Below, one piece after another: positions 9,132-17,372 of a stretch of 64,000 bases of DNA. The DNA lies in NCBI GenBank assembly GCA_010202465.1, contig CP047919.1, positions 62,001 to 126,000 of the forward strand, read 5' to 3'. The stretch is from Candidatus Saccharibacteria bacterium oral taxon 488. GTDB lineage: Bacteria; Patescibacteriota; Saccharimonadia; Saccharimonadales; Saccharimonadaceae. The notes beneath the pieces were generated by a model that was given only the letters and a program-made list of their open reading frames with translations, did not search any database and was not told the origin of the DNA. How positions within the stretch are numbered: position 1 is the first letter of the stretch; the number at the start of each line of letters is the position of its first letter. Both the position numbers and the translations under genes were made by a program.

Positions 9132-9719
9132 TCAGCACTGCTCAGGCGCCTTACAAAAATGTTCGTGGTGAGTGACGGCTTCTAACTGCGCGTATAGCTC
9201 GTCCAGTCCGTGGTCGTTCATCACAAAATAATCGGCGATGGCAATTGGTCCGCCTTTTTCCAGGTTTTCAATTTCCGACCAATCGCGTTGGTCAACTTCG
9301 CGTGGTTGCATCGGTCGCTCAGGGCGTTTGGCCATACGTTGATAACGCAGGTGTTTTGGCGTGACAACGGCGATGACGGACATTTGGCCAGGGAATTCGT
9401 GCTTGAGAATTTTATATTCACTCCAGGTATACAAGCCGTCCAGGACGATCAGTTTTTGGCCAGCGTCAATCAAGTCATGTGCGGATTTAACGACGCGCTT
9501 GACCACGAAATCTTTGCCTTCGCGTCGGCGAATTTCCTCGCGGAATTTTTGCTGATTGTCCCACGTTGGTTCAATGCCAGCTTCTTCCATGGCCTTGTAG
9601 ATGATGCCGCCAAAATAGATTTTCGGAATACCCTTTTTGGTGAAATATTCGACCGCCGAACTTTTGCCGCTACCAGCCAGACCGACGAGGGCGATAATGT
9701 TTGCATGTGGTTGTGTCAT
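9132..9719 (-). CDS. P-loop kinase of the dephospho-CoA kinase/UPF0200 type
   Basis: 195 residues. The Walker A motif GLAGSGKSS lies near the N-terminus, followed by YFGGIIYKAMEEAGIEP, LIVLDGLYTWSEYKIL and VVTPKHLRYQRMAKRPE, the order seen in UPF0200-like and dephospho-CoA-kinase-like nucleoside kinases (COG0237-like). The substrate cannot be told from sequence, and a CoA role is unproven. The ATG (9717-9719) is exactly 6 nt after an extended -10 that forms one half of a palindromic divergent promoter shared with polA. It is convergent with rpoD across a bidirectional terminator. Confidence 0.75.
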   Translation of the reverse strand: MTQPHANIIALVGLAGSGKSSAVEYFTKKGIPKIYFGGIIYKAMEEAGIEPTWDNQQKFREEIRRREGKDFVVKRVVKSAHDLIDAGQKLIVLDGLYTWSEYKILKHEFPGQMSVIAVVTPKHLRYQRMAKRPERPMQPREVDQRDWSEIENLEKGGPIAIADYFVMNDHGLDELYAQLEAVTHHEHFCKAPEQC

Positions 9720-9725
9720 GTTGTT

Positions 9726-9747
9726 AGTATAGCAAATTTGCTATACT
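9726..9747. promoter_or_regulatory. Palindromic back-to-back extended -10 promoters (kinase / polA)
   Basis: A perfect 22-bp palindrome with half-site AGTATAGCAAA. Its two ends are TATACT hexamers on opposite strands, each with the TGC extension. The polA ATG (9754) and the kinase ATG (9719) are each exactly 6 nt beyond their -10. The complete intergenic region is 34 bp. Confidence 0.8.
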
Positions 9748-9753
9748 GAGTAT

Positions 9754-12288
9754 ATGAAGCGTTTGGCGGTCATCGACGGAAAATCAGTGTTTTACCGAGG
9801 GTATTATGCCATGCCAGGTCTCAGTACGGCGGACGGTACGCCGACTGGCGGCGTGTATGGATTTGTGAGTTTGGCAATTGAGCTGATCAAGAAATTGGAG
9901 CCGGATTATGTGGCGGTGGCGTGGGACAAGCGCGGCACTAACATCCGTAAGCGGCGGGAATTATACCCAGAGTACAAGGCGGGTCGCAAGCCAGCGCCCG
10001 ATGATTTTTATCAGCAAATTCCGATTTTGATGGAACTTTTGGATGCCTTTGGCTGGCCGCTGTATGAGTTGGATGACTATGAGGCGGACGATATCATGGG
10101 TGCGTTTGCCAGGCAAGCGGAAGCGCGCGGCGTGCAAACCTGTCTGCTGACGTCGGATTTGGATGCGCTGCAATTGGTGTCGCCCCTCACCAAAGTCTAC
10201 GCCATGAAAAATGGCCTGAGGAATATCGAGGAATTTACCGCGGAATATTTTGAACAAAAATATGGCATTCGGACGGATCAGTTTTTGGATTTGAAGGCGC
10301 TGAAGGGCGATTCCAGCGACAATTTGCCGGGCGTGCCGGGCGTTGGTGAAAAGACAGCAGTGAAATTATTGCAAGCGTATGACACGCTGGACGGCGTGTA
10401 TGCGCATGTAGATGAGCAAACAGGCGCTCTACGGACAAAGCTGGAAAATGGTCGCGAGTCGGCATATTTGACCAAGCAAGTGGCGGAGCTGTGGACGGAT
10501 GCGCCAGTGGAGCTGGATTGGGAGGTGGCGGATGTTAACGACTGCGACTTTGCGCGGGTGGCGGAGATTTTGCGGAAATTGGAGTTTCATTCGCTGATTG
10601 GGCGGCTGCCAAAGACAATGCAGGCGGCGGATGAGGCAGTGGAGACGGCGGAGTTGGAATTGCCGCGCGTCGAAAATCTGCCGACTGAGCCACTGTTTGA
10701 GACAGAAAATATTATCTATATTGATCCATCGGAGCCGGACATAGTCTATATTAATTCCAAGCCTGACGTGGCGTGGCGAGCGAAGGTTAGTGAAATTGGC
10801 TGGTCGGTTTGGCAGCTGTTGGCGCAGGGCGTGGTGATCGCGGCGGATGTCAAGGAGCTGTATCATGCGCTGGACGCTCACGGTGTGACGGTGCGGTTTC
10901 ACGAGGTCTGGGATATTGGGCAGGCGGCGTTTTTGATTGATCCACTGAGGCGCGACCGTCGTTTAGCGGCGCTGGCGGGCGATTTTTCTGAGGATAATTC
11001 CGCGTTGCGGCAGTTGGCGCGGCTTCGTCAGATTTACCGCCAGCAGCAGGATTATATGGCGACGCATCAGCAGATTGCCAGGGTGCTTCACGAGTTTGAT
11101 TTTCCAGTGATTTGGCCGCTGTTTCAGATGGAAAAGCGCGGCATGAAGCTGGACACGGCGCTCCTTGAACAGATGGGTGAGGAGCTGAGGGCGGAGGTGA
11201 GCCAGCTTGAACAACAAATGTATACGATGGCTGGGCGTGAATTCAATGCCGCCAGCCCGGCACAGCTGTCTGAGGTGTTATTTACCAAACTTCAGCTGCC
11301 GACGACCGGTATCAAAAAAGGTAAAACCGGCTATTCGACGGGGCAGAAAGAGCTGGATAAGCTGCGCGGGCGACACCCGATCATTGAGCTGATTGAGCGG
11401 TATCGGGAGCTGACTAAATTGATCAGTACCTACATTGAAGCGCTGCCGAAATTGGTGGCCGAGGACGGTCGGATTCACACCACCTTTAATCAAGACGTCA
11501 CCAGCACCGGGCGGTTGAGTAGTACCAATCCCAACCTACAGAATATTCCGGTGCGCACAGAACTGGGCCGGAAGATTCGTCAGGCGTTTGTGCCCAGTCA
11601 GGGCAAGGTGTTTGTTGGTGTGGATTATTCACAATTTGAGCTGCGGCTGGCGGCGGTGTTGGCGGGTGATGAGCAGCTGATTGATGATTTTAATAGCGAC
11701 GTGGATATTCATACCAAGACGGCGGCCGAGACCTACGGCGTGCCAATGGCTGAGGTGACAAAATTGCAGCGGCGCGCGGCCAAGGTGATCAACTTTGGTG
11801 TGCTGTACGGCATGAGTCCGCACGGCTTGGCGGCAGCTACCGGCATGACCTTTACTGAGGCGAAACAGTTTATTGAACACTATTTTGCGGTACGCCAGCC
11901 AATCCGCCAGTATTTGGACACAATTTTAGTTCAAGCGCGTGAACGAGGTTTTGTCGAGACCTATTTTGGTCGGCGCCGACCAACGCCCGACGTTAAGTCG
12001 AGCAACTTTATGGTGCGTTCAGCGGCGGAGCGGGCGGCGATGAACATGCCGATTCAGGGAACGGAAGCGGATTTGATGAAGCTGGCGATGATTCGGCTGG
12101 AGGACAAGTTGGCTGGGCTGGCCGAGCCGGTTCTGCAGGTTCATGATTCGATTTTGGTGGAATGCGCGCCGGAAGACGCCGAGCAAGTCGGCGAAATCAT
12201 GCGCAGAGAAATGGAAGGCATTTGTCCGGAACTACCGATTGCGCTAAAAGTTGATGTCGGCGTGGGGTTGCACTGGGACGAGGTGTAG
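9754..12288 (+). CDS. polA: DNA polymerase I
   Basis: 844-residue family A polymerase for Okazaki-fragment processing and repair. Residues 1-270 form the 5'-3' exonuclease (VAWDKRGTNIRKRRELYPEY, DDYEADDIMGAFA, GVPGVGEKTAVKLL). The middle domain lacks the DxE proofreading motif, so no 3'-5' exonuclease is expected. The polymerase domain has motif A DYSQFELRLAAVLAGD (Asp624), motif B RRAAKVINFGVLYGM and motif C QVHDSILVE. In motif C the catalytic Asp798 is kept, but the usual following Glu is Ser799. The ATG lies 6 nt past a TATACT -10, predicting a leaderless mRNA. Confidence 0.96.
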   Translation: MKRLAVIDGKSVFYRGYYAMPGLSTADGTPTGGVYGFVSLAIELIKKLEPDYVAVAWDKRGTNIRKRRELYPEYKAGRKPAPDDFYQQIPILMELLDAFGWPLYELDDYEADDIMGAFARQAEARGVQTCLLTSDLDALQLVSPLTKVYAMKNGLRNIEEFTAEYFEQKYGIRTDQFLDLKALKGDSSDNLPGVPGVGEKTAVKLLQAYDTLDGVYAHVDEQTGALRTKLENGRESAYLTKQVAELWTDAPVELDWEVADVNDCDFARVAEILRKLEFHSLIGRLPKTMQAADEAVETAELELPRVENLPTEPLFETENIIYIDPSEPDIVYINSKPDVAWRAKVSEIGWSVWQLLAQGVVIAADVKELYHALDAHGVTVRFHEVWDIGQAAFLIDPLRRDRRLAALAGDFSEDNSALRQLARLRQIYRQQQDYMATHQQIARVLHEFDFPVIWPLFQMEKRGMKLDTALLEQMGEELRAEVSQLEQQMYTMAGREFNAASPAQLSEVLFTKLQLPTTGIKKGKTGYSTGQKELDKLRGRHPIIELIERYRELTKLISTYIEALPKLVAEDGRIHTTFNQDVTSTGRLSSTNPNLQNIPVRTELGRKIRQAFVPSQGKVFVGVDYSQFELRLAAVLAGDEQLIDDFNSDVDIHTKTAAETYGVPMAEVTKLQRRAAKVINFGVLYGMSPHGLAAATGMTFTEAKQFIEHYFAVRQPIRQYLDTILVQARERGFVETYFGRRRPTPDVKSSNFMVRSAAERAAMNMPIQGTEADLMKLAMIRLEDKLAGLAEPVLQVHDSILVECAPEDAEQVGEIMRREMEGICPELPIALKVDVGVGLHWDEV

Positions 12289-12334
12289 CCGGGGCGGTGA
12301 GTGCAAAACTGACAGAATATGGTATAATCAACCC

Positions 12335-12982
12335 ATGAGGCGTACGTATAATTCTTTTAATTCCTTTTCTCGGTTTGTGCCGATTTTACTAGTCATTATC
12401 ATCACCATCGTGACAATCGTCGCGATTATCAGTATCAGCCGGTCGATATTTGGTGGCGACGAGCAAAAACAGCAGCAGGAGACGACCGAGCAGAAAAAAA
12501 GCGACTTGCTACAAACCGACGAGAGCCGAGCGGTCAGACTGACAGTGCGTGGCCCGATTGTCGCTAATGAGAAATTCCGTTCGTATCAAATAACTATTGC
12601 GCCGTCGTCGCGGGTGATGACGACGTATGAAGGCTATGTCGAGAAGCAGCTGAACACCAAGCAGCTGAATAATAACGCCAAGGCTTATGAAGAATTGGTG
12701 TACGCACTGGATAAGCGCAAGATGATGGAGGGCCGGCAACTGAGCGATGAGCAGAATGACCTGCGCGGTATTTGTGCGACGGGCAAGGTGTATAAATTTG
12801 AATTGTTGATGAATGGAACAGCGATCAAGGCACTATGGACGTCAGATTGTGGCGGCTCCAAGGGATCAGCCGTTGCTAATGTCGAGGAAATCGTCGATAT
12901 GTTTATCAAGCAAATCCCTGACGGTAGCAAAATGGCCACCTCTATCGGGCTGTACCAGCGGGATACGCTGTTCAAGTTTTAG
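12335..12982 (+). CDS. Unknown single-pass membrane protein
   Basis: 215 residues with a hydrophobic segment at about 16-38 (FVPILLVIIITIVTIVAI) after a basic N-terminus, then a polar, Gln/Glu-rich linker and an extracytoplasmic domain containing RAVRLTVRGPIVANEKF and ICATGKVYKFELL. The extension upstream to 12251 is rejected because TGG-TATAAT (12323-12328) sits exactly 6 nt before this ATG. The family is not recognised. The mutM Shine-Dalgarno overlaps its stop, so the two are probably cotranscribed. Confidence 0.65.
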   Translation: MRRTYNSFNSFSRFVPILLVIIITIVTIVAIISISRSIFGGDEQKQQQETTEQKKSDLLQTDESRAVRLTVRGPIVANEKFRSYQITIAPSSRVMTTYEGYVEKQLNTKQLNNNAKAYEELVYALDKRKMMEGRQLSDEQNDLRGICATGKVYKFELLMNGTAIKALWTSDCGGSKGSAVANVEEIVDMFIKQIPDGSKMATSIGLYQRDTLFKF

Positions 12983-12991
12983 GAGCGTCTT

Positions 12992-13969
12992 ATGCCGGAA
13001 CTTCCCGAAGTCGAGACGGTTCGCCGCGGGTTGGCAGAGTTACTGCCGGGCCGAGTGGTGGCGCGAGTGGCAGTGTTTGACTCGCCGAAGAGTTTTCCGA
13101 ATGCGCCGGCTGATGTCGAACAATTTTTGTATGGCGCGCGCGTGACGGCGGTGCGGCGGCGGGCAAAGGTGCTGATGATTGATTTGGATACGCGCTATTC
13201 GCTGGTGGTGCATTTGAAGATGACGGGGCAGTTGGTGTTTCGCCAACGCTCTCGCCATGGCGCTCGGGTATCCCCAAAAAAATCTCGGGGCCCACGTAAA
13301 GTTGCCCACAATTTTTCTGCGGATACCGCTCGCGAGATCGACGACTTCGCTGGCGGCCATCCGAACGATAGCTTAATCGGCGAGCTGCCGGATCGGTCGA
13401 CGCGGGTGCAGATTGATTTTGTGGACGGGTCGCGGCTGTTTTTTAATGATCAGCGCAAGTTTGGCTGGGTAAAATTGCTGCCGACTGACGAAGTGAAAAA
13501 CCTGCCGTTCATGCAAAAAGTTGGGCCGGAGCCGCTTGATCCCAATACACGCGCCGAGGATTTCATCCAGCGGATTCGCCGCCGCCAGAATTCGATGATC
13601 AAGCCGGCTTTTCTTGACCAGACGGTGATCGCAGGCGTTGGTAATATTTATGCGGACGAGGCGCTGTGGGCAGCACAGATTCATCCGCAAACGCGGGTAA
13701 AAAAGGTTAATGATCAGCAGTTGAATACATTATTTAATGAGTTGCGGCGCATCTTGCAGCTCAGTATTGACCAGGGCGGCTCGACGGATAAAAATTATGT
13801 TGATGCTGAGGGCCAGAAAGGCAATTATCTGACATTTGCTCGTGTGTTTCGCCGCGAAGGCCAGGCTTGCCATCGCCACCCCGACCAAGAAATTATCAAG
13901 CTAAAAGTTGGCGGCCGCGGCACACATATTTGTCCGGTGTGCCAGAAGCCACCGATATTTGACAAATAG
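12992..13969 (+). CDS. mutM: Formamidopyrimidine-DNA glycosylase with an internal insertion
   Basis: Bifunctional glycosylase/AP lyase that removes 8-oxoguanine and FaPy. It starts with the catalytic MPELPEVE (Pro2 nucleophile, Glu3). HLKMTGQL, the helix-two-turn-helix region (LDQTVIAGVGNIYADEALW) and the zinc finger are present. The finger reads CHRH...CPVC, so one usual Cys is His. At 325 residues it is about 50 longer than typical, with extra basic sequence between residues 85 and 128. TTAGGAG overlaps the previous stop and precedes the ATG. Confidence 0.93.
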   Translation: MPELPEVETVRRGLAELLPGRVVARVAVFDSPKSFPNAPADVEQFLYGARVTAVRRRAKVLMIDLDTRYSLVVHLKMTGQLVFRQRSRHGARVSPKKSRGPRKVAHNFSADTAREIDDFAGGHPNDSLIGELPDRSTRVQIDFVDGSRLFFNDQRKFGWVKLLPTDEVKNLPFMQKVGPEPLDPNTRAEDFIQRIRRRQNSMIKPAFLDQTVIAGVGNIYADEALWAAQIHPQTRVKKVNDQQLNTLFNELRRILQLSIDQGGSTDKNYVDAEGQKGNYLTFARVFRREGQACHRHPDQEIIKLKVGGRGTHICPVCQKPPIFDK

Positions 13970-13995
13970 TGGTTTATAGTGTATGCTACAGGAAT

Positions 13996-14163
13996 ATGGC
14001 AGGAATAGATCAACCACCACGCAATGGTCAATTTGGTAAAGAGTCGGATTGGGAGTGCTCGGAGATATTGGGCGATCCAGATGACGTGGATGCTGAACTG
14101 GCGGCCCTCGTAGAGAAATCAGAGCGTATTTCTGACGTTATTCACAGATTAACGACATGTTGA
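13996..14163 (+). CDS. Unknown small acidic protein
   Basis: 55 residues from ATG 13996, with TATGCT (13982-13987) 8 nt upstream as a leaderless-type promoter. It is rich in Asp/Glu (DPDDVDAELAALVEKSE) and has no membrane segment. The last 7 nt overlap the ATG of the next gene. It may be a short translationally coupled partner, or the detached N-terminus of the following protein. The family is not recognised. Confidence 0.45.
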   Translation: MAGIDQPPRNGQFGKESDWECSEILGDPDDVDAELAALVEKSERISDVIHRLTTC

Positions 14164-14867
14164 TTAGGCATGGCGTGAACACAATTTATCAGCTGGGATT
14201 GAGTGATGAAGAGTCGTCCAAAAGAGAGGATGCTGTCTTTGAGGTCTACCGACAAGATGTAGAAAACGGTGATTTTAGCAAGCTAGATATTTCAGCTCTT
14301 GATGAGTGTCGAGGTGATAAGTTAGCACTGGCTGCGGCGATTGATTTTCAGCTACGGGTTTACCTTGCAAAGCGTATTGCGGGTGAAATATTTGTGATAA
14401 TGTGTGCGTCACCTGAGCAGGGTTCTCAACGCGTGATGGATGGCACCGATAAAACAGACATGATCGCAGACCATCTGCTGGTGCTTGATGAGACGTCCCG
14501 CTCGCCTTGGTTTGGTTTTCTCAATGAAGCACTTGGTGGTGAGGATGTTTCACCAGAACAGGTGGAGCGGGTAATGGATGCTCAGGCTGCTGCTAATAAA
14601 ACAGGCGATCCATATGAGAAATCTCGTGAGTTTTATGACCGCATATTTATGGAAACTGGCGGTGGGCTTTCTGCGGTGCAAACAGCATTGGTAGCGTATG
14701 ATATTGCTGGCCTTGCTATGAAAGAGATGACTGATCAGGCTAGTGGCGGGGAATACGCATACTGCATAGAGAAATTGCAGCGTAATGGTTTATCTAATGA
14801 GCAAATAACTACGTTGATAGCTGCATATAAAGAGATTATGCAAAAGCCGAATAACGCGGAAGAATAA
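14157..14867 (+). CDS. Unknown soluble protein
   Basis: 236 residues, acidic, helical in appearance, no signal peptide, no recognisable catalytic motif. The ATG overlaps the stop of the preceding 55-residue gene (ATGTTGA), suggesting termination-reinitiation. The family is not recognised. It may form one functional unit with the upstream small gene. Confidence 0.55.
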   Translation: MLIRHGVNTIYQLGLSDEESSKREDAVFEVYRQDVENGDFSKLDISALDECRGDKLALAAAIDFQLRVYLAKRIAGEIFVIMCASPEQGSQRVMDGTDKTDMIADHLLVLDETSRSPWFGFLNEALGGEDVSPEQVERVMDAQAAANKTGDPYEKSREFYDRIFMETGGGLSAVQTALVAYDIAGLAMKEMTDQASGGEYAYCIEKLQRNGLSNEQITTLIAAYKEIMQKPNNAEE

Positions 14868-14918
14868 GTCAGTATACCGAAAGGCATGGCTTAAGGGGGT
14901 ATTTGGTATAATTAAGTC

Positions 14919-15830
14919 GTGATATATCTCTTTTATGGCGACAACGAGTTTGAGAAACGGGCGGCGCTTGCGGCGCTGGTTGGTGATATGGAGGTAGTGC
15001 GGTGCGATGGTGAAGAACTGACGGCGGCTGGGATCTCTGAGGTAGTGATGGGGCAGAGCCTGTTCACGCTAGAGCAGGCGGTGGTCATTACTGATGCGAG
15101 TCAGAATGTGACCCTGTGGCGTGATTTGCCGGAGCTACTCAGCGGCGCGGCGACCACGGTTGTCCTTGTGGAGACAAAACTCGACAAGCGCACAAAGACG
15201 TATAAGTGGCTGCAAAGCCATGCCGAGGTAAGGAAATGCGCTCATTTCACTGAACGTCAAAAGCCGCAGCTAAGTGCGTGGTGTATTGAGCGAGCCAAGG
15301 TGCATGGGGCAGTGTTGACAGCGGCACAGGCAACAACGTTGATCGATCGGCTGGGGTTTGATCAACTGCGACTTGATCTGGTGTTGCAGCAGTTGGCGTT
15401 GGCCGGTGAATTGAATGATGAGCTAATCGATGCACTGGTGCCGCTGGCTCCGGCTGAAAGTGCGTTTGAGTTGTTTGCGGCAATGCTGGATGGCGACCGG
15501 GGAAAAGTGCGCGCAATCATTGCCTATCTCGAGGCAGAGAGTGGTGATGATGGGGCGTACCAGACGCTGGGGCTGTTAGTTTCACAATTGGTGCAGCTGA
15601 ACGCGCTGGTGCTATCTGGCGGTGACACGGGGGTGGTGGCTCGTGATTTTGCGGCCCATCCGTATGCACTGCGAAAGGTAGCACCGTATGCAGCGCGGAT
15701 GAAACCGGCGCAACTTGCGGTAATTAATTCTGCCTTGGCGCAGGCTGATGAACATATGAAGACAACCCGCGTGTCGCCGTGGTTGTTGGTTGAGGTAGCG
15801 CTGGCTGGTGTGATTAGAAGAGATCACTAA
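14919..15830 (+). CDS. holA: DNA polymerase III delta subunit
   Basis: Clamp-loader subunit that opens the beta clamp. 303 residues, slightly short of the usual 320-340. The N-terminal FYGDNEFEKRAALAAL replaces the Walker A seen in ATPase clamp-loader subunits, consistent with the non-ATPase delta. VVLVETKLDKRTKTYKWL and VLQQLALAG, followed by the C-terminal collar helices, are family features. It starts with GTG at 14919, exactly 6 nt after an extended -10 (TGG-TATAAT, 14907-14912), a leaderless GTG start. Confidence 0.9.
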   Translation: MIYLFYGDNEFEKRAALAALVGDMEVVRCDGEELTAAGISEVVMGQSLFTLEQAVVITDASQNVTLWRDLPELLSGAATTVVLVETKLDKRTKTYKWLQSHAEVRKCAHFTERQKPQLSAWCIERAKVHGAVLTAAQATTLIDRLGFDQLRLDLVLQQLALAGELNDELIDALVPLAPAESAFELFAAMLDGDRGKVRAIIAYLEAESGDDGAYQTLGLLVSQLVQLNALVLSGGDTGVVARDFAAHPYALRKVAPYAARMKPAQLAVINSALAQADEHMKTTRVSPWLLVEVALAGVIRRDH

Positions 15831-15853
15831 GTCAATATAAGCTGTTTATACAC

Positions 15854-15882
15854 TTGACAAAATAAGTATGGTATAGTACAAC
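15854..15882 (+). promoter_or_regulatory. Candidate promoter of the 15927 gene
   Basis: TTGACA (15854-15859) with TACAAC at 15877-15882 gives a 17-nt spacer. A closer TATAGT at 15872-15877 has a better hexamer but only a 12-nt spacer. The start codon is about 45 nt downstream, so this is a leadered gene. Confidence 0.4.
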
Positions 15883-15926
15883 GCAAACTACTATTAGTTT
15901 ACTAGAAAGGTAAAAAGGAATTAGCC

Positions 15927-16784
15927 ATGGTCTTCAAAGATACGGAGCTTGATACGCAGGGGTCTGATAAACAACAGTCTTTAGACGAACGGCAAAAGCA
16001 ATGGATGGAGCTGGGACTCGAGGAGAAAATGGCTAGAAAAGAAACAGAGATTAGCCGAGAAGCTATTGACAATGAGCCTGCGTTAGTGATCGCCGAGATG
16101 GCAAAGTATGTTGGTGAAGAGTGTCCTCATCTCGTTCAGATATTTGAGGAGACTAAACGTATGCAACTATCTGACAAACACCTGAGCTCATTAGCAGCAG
16201 ATATAGATATAAGGTTAAATGAAACAAGACCCGAAGAATTGCATGAGATTGCCGGGGAGATCAAGGATAACTATGATACATGGGCAGAGGGAAGGGCTGC
16301 ACCGCCAATTGGCTCAAGAGGTCCACGTGGTGACGGTTATAAAACTCAGTATTTGTATGAAAGTATGATGGGAAACGGGCTTCCTAAGGAATTTTTTGAC
16401 AAAATGGCCGTGGCATCCGTTCATTTTAATTATGTTTATCACCCAGACTCTCCGCAGAGTCAGATATATCAACAAATGCGACTTAACTCAGGGCGAGTGT
16501 CTGACATTGATGAGCTACAGGAGCAAACACTGAGAATTGCTGATGAAAGTCTTTATGATGCGGTAAAGCTGGTTATAGGGAAAAAAGAGCATGTGATTCG
16601 TGGAGTTTTTTGTGAGACGGACAATTATTACCCACAGCTCGTAACTCGGATGATAACAACGCTCGAGGTAGATAAGGGCTTGCCACAAGGGGTTCTGTTG
16701 GAGCGAGTTAATATGGATGACTTGTTCCATAGAATAAAGGAGGATCTTGGCCCGCGAACAAGCACTAGACTTTCTCGGTACTAG
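15927..16784 (+). CDS. Unknown soluble protein
   Basis: 285 residues, charged, mostly helical in appearance, with no signal peptide or transmembrane helix. An acidic N-terminal stretch (SLDERQKQWMELGLEEKMAR) looks coiled-coil-prone. The central GSRGPRGDGYKTQYLYESMM is the most distinctive segment. No known family was recognised. An AAAGG-type site lies upstream of the ATG. Confidence 0.55.
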   Translation: MVFKDTELDTQGSDKQQSLDERQKQWMELGLEEKMARKETEISREAIDNEPALVIAEMAKYVGEECPHLVQIFEETKRMQLSDKHLSSLAADIDIRLNETRPEELHEIAGEIKDNYDTWAEGRAAPPIGSRGPRGDGYKTQYLYESMMGNGLPKEFFDKMAVASVHFNYVYHPDSPQSQIYQQMRLNSGRVSDIDELQEQTLRIADESLYDAVKLVIGKKEHVIRGVFCETDNYYPQLVTRMITTLEVDKGLPQGVLLERVNMDDLFHRIKEDLGPRTSTRLSRY

Positions 16785-16799
16785 GGCTCACAAATTGTA

Positions 16800-16829
16800 A
16801 ATTACTCCCGCCAGTCGACGGGAGTAATT
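16800..16829. terminator. Convergent hairpin between the 15927 gene and rpsT
   Basis: Perfect 11-bp inverted repeat AATTACTCCCG (16800-16810) / CGGGAGTAATT (16819-16829) with an 8-nt loop. It sits between convergent genes, but the T tracts on both sides are weak. Confidence 0.65.
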
Positions 16830-16848
16830 ATTGATGCAAACTGAATGG

Positions 16849-17202
16849 CTATTTAGCTTCTTTGGCAGCTGGTTTTTTTGCGGTGGTTGATTTCGCCGTG
16901 GTTTTTGCCGCCGTCTTTGCTGGGGCTTTGGCTGCTGGCTTTTTGGTCGCTTCAAGCTTAACGCCGGCTTTTTTGGCGATAGCTGAGAGGGCACTCTTGC
17001 GCCGAGCGGCAGTGTTTTTCTTCAGCAAGTTCTTCTTAACAGCGGTGTCAAGCTCACTGTGAGCAGTGGCCAGTGTTGTGGCGCTTGGCTCGGCCATGAA
17101 GGCCTTGACAGCTGACTTGATGTCGCGCTTGATACCGATATTGCGCTCGCGGCGTTTTAGGGTTTGTTTTGCCCGTTTGATGGCGGATTTGATGATTGGC
17201 AT
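16849..17202 (-). CDS. rpsT: 30S ribosomal protein S20 with Ala/Lys-rich tail
   Basis: Ribosomal protein bS20, which binds 16S rRNA. 117 residues; the conserved helical core is PIIKSAIKRAKQTLKRRERN through AVKKNLLKKNTAARRKSAL. The last 35 residues are a low-complexity Ala/Lys/Pro/Thr tail (KPAAKAPAKTAAKTTAK) that most bS20 proteins lack. A promoter TTTACT-N17-TATAAT on the minus strand (17248-17276) and an AAAGGA site give a conventional leadered message. Confidence 0.93.
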   Translation of the reverse strand: MPIIKSAIKRAKQTLKRRERNIGIKRDIKSAVKAFMAEPSATTLATAHSELDTAVKKNLLKKNTAARRKSALSAIAKKAGVKLEATKKPAAKAPAKTAAKTTAKSTTAKKPAAKEAK

Positions 17203-17247
17203 AGATTTCCTTTACCTCTATAAATTTGTTTCGCTAATCAAGGATGG

Positions 17248-17276
17248 ATTATACAGAAAAACCCAATAAAAGTAAA
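17248..17276 (-). promoter_or_regulatory. rpsT promoter
   Basis: On the minus strand, TTTACT (complement of 17271-17276) and TATAAT (complement of 17248-17253) are 17 nt apart. The leader to the rpsT ATG is about 40 nt. Confidence 0.7.
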
Positions 17277-17302
17277 GAGTGGCTCGCATTGACGATAATC
17301 TA

Positions 17303-17331
17303 TTGACTTTCCTGAAATGCTTATGTATAAT
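17303..17331 (+). promoter_or_regulatory. Near-consensus sigma-70 promoter
   Basis: TTGACT (17303-17308), 17-nt spacer, TATAAT (17326-17331). It drives the degenerate DHH-like gene at 17373 and is back-to-back with the rpsT promoter. Confidence 0.8.
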
Positions 17332-17372
17332 GTGACTCAACGGTATAAACAAAAATAAACAGGGACACAACA

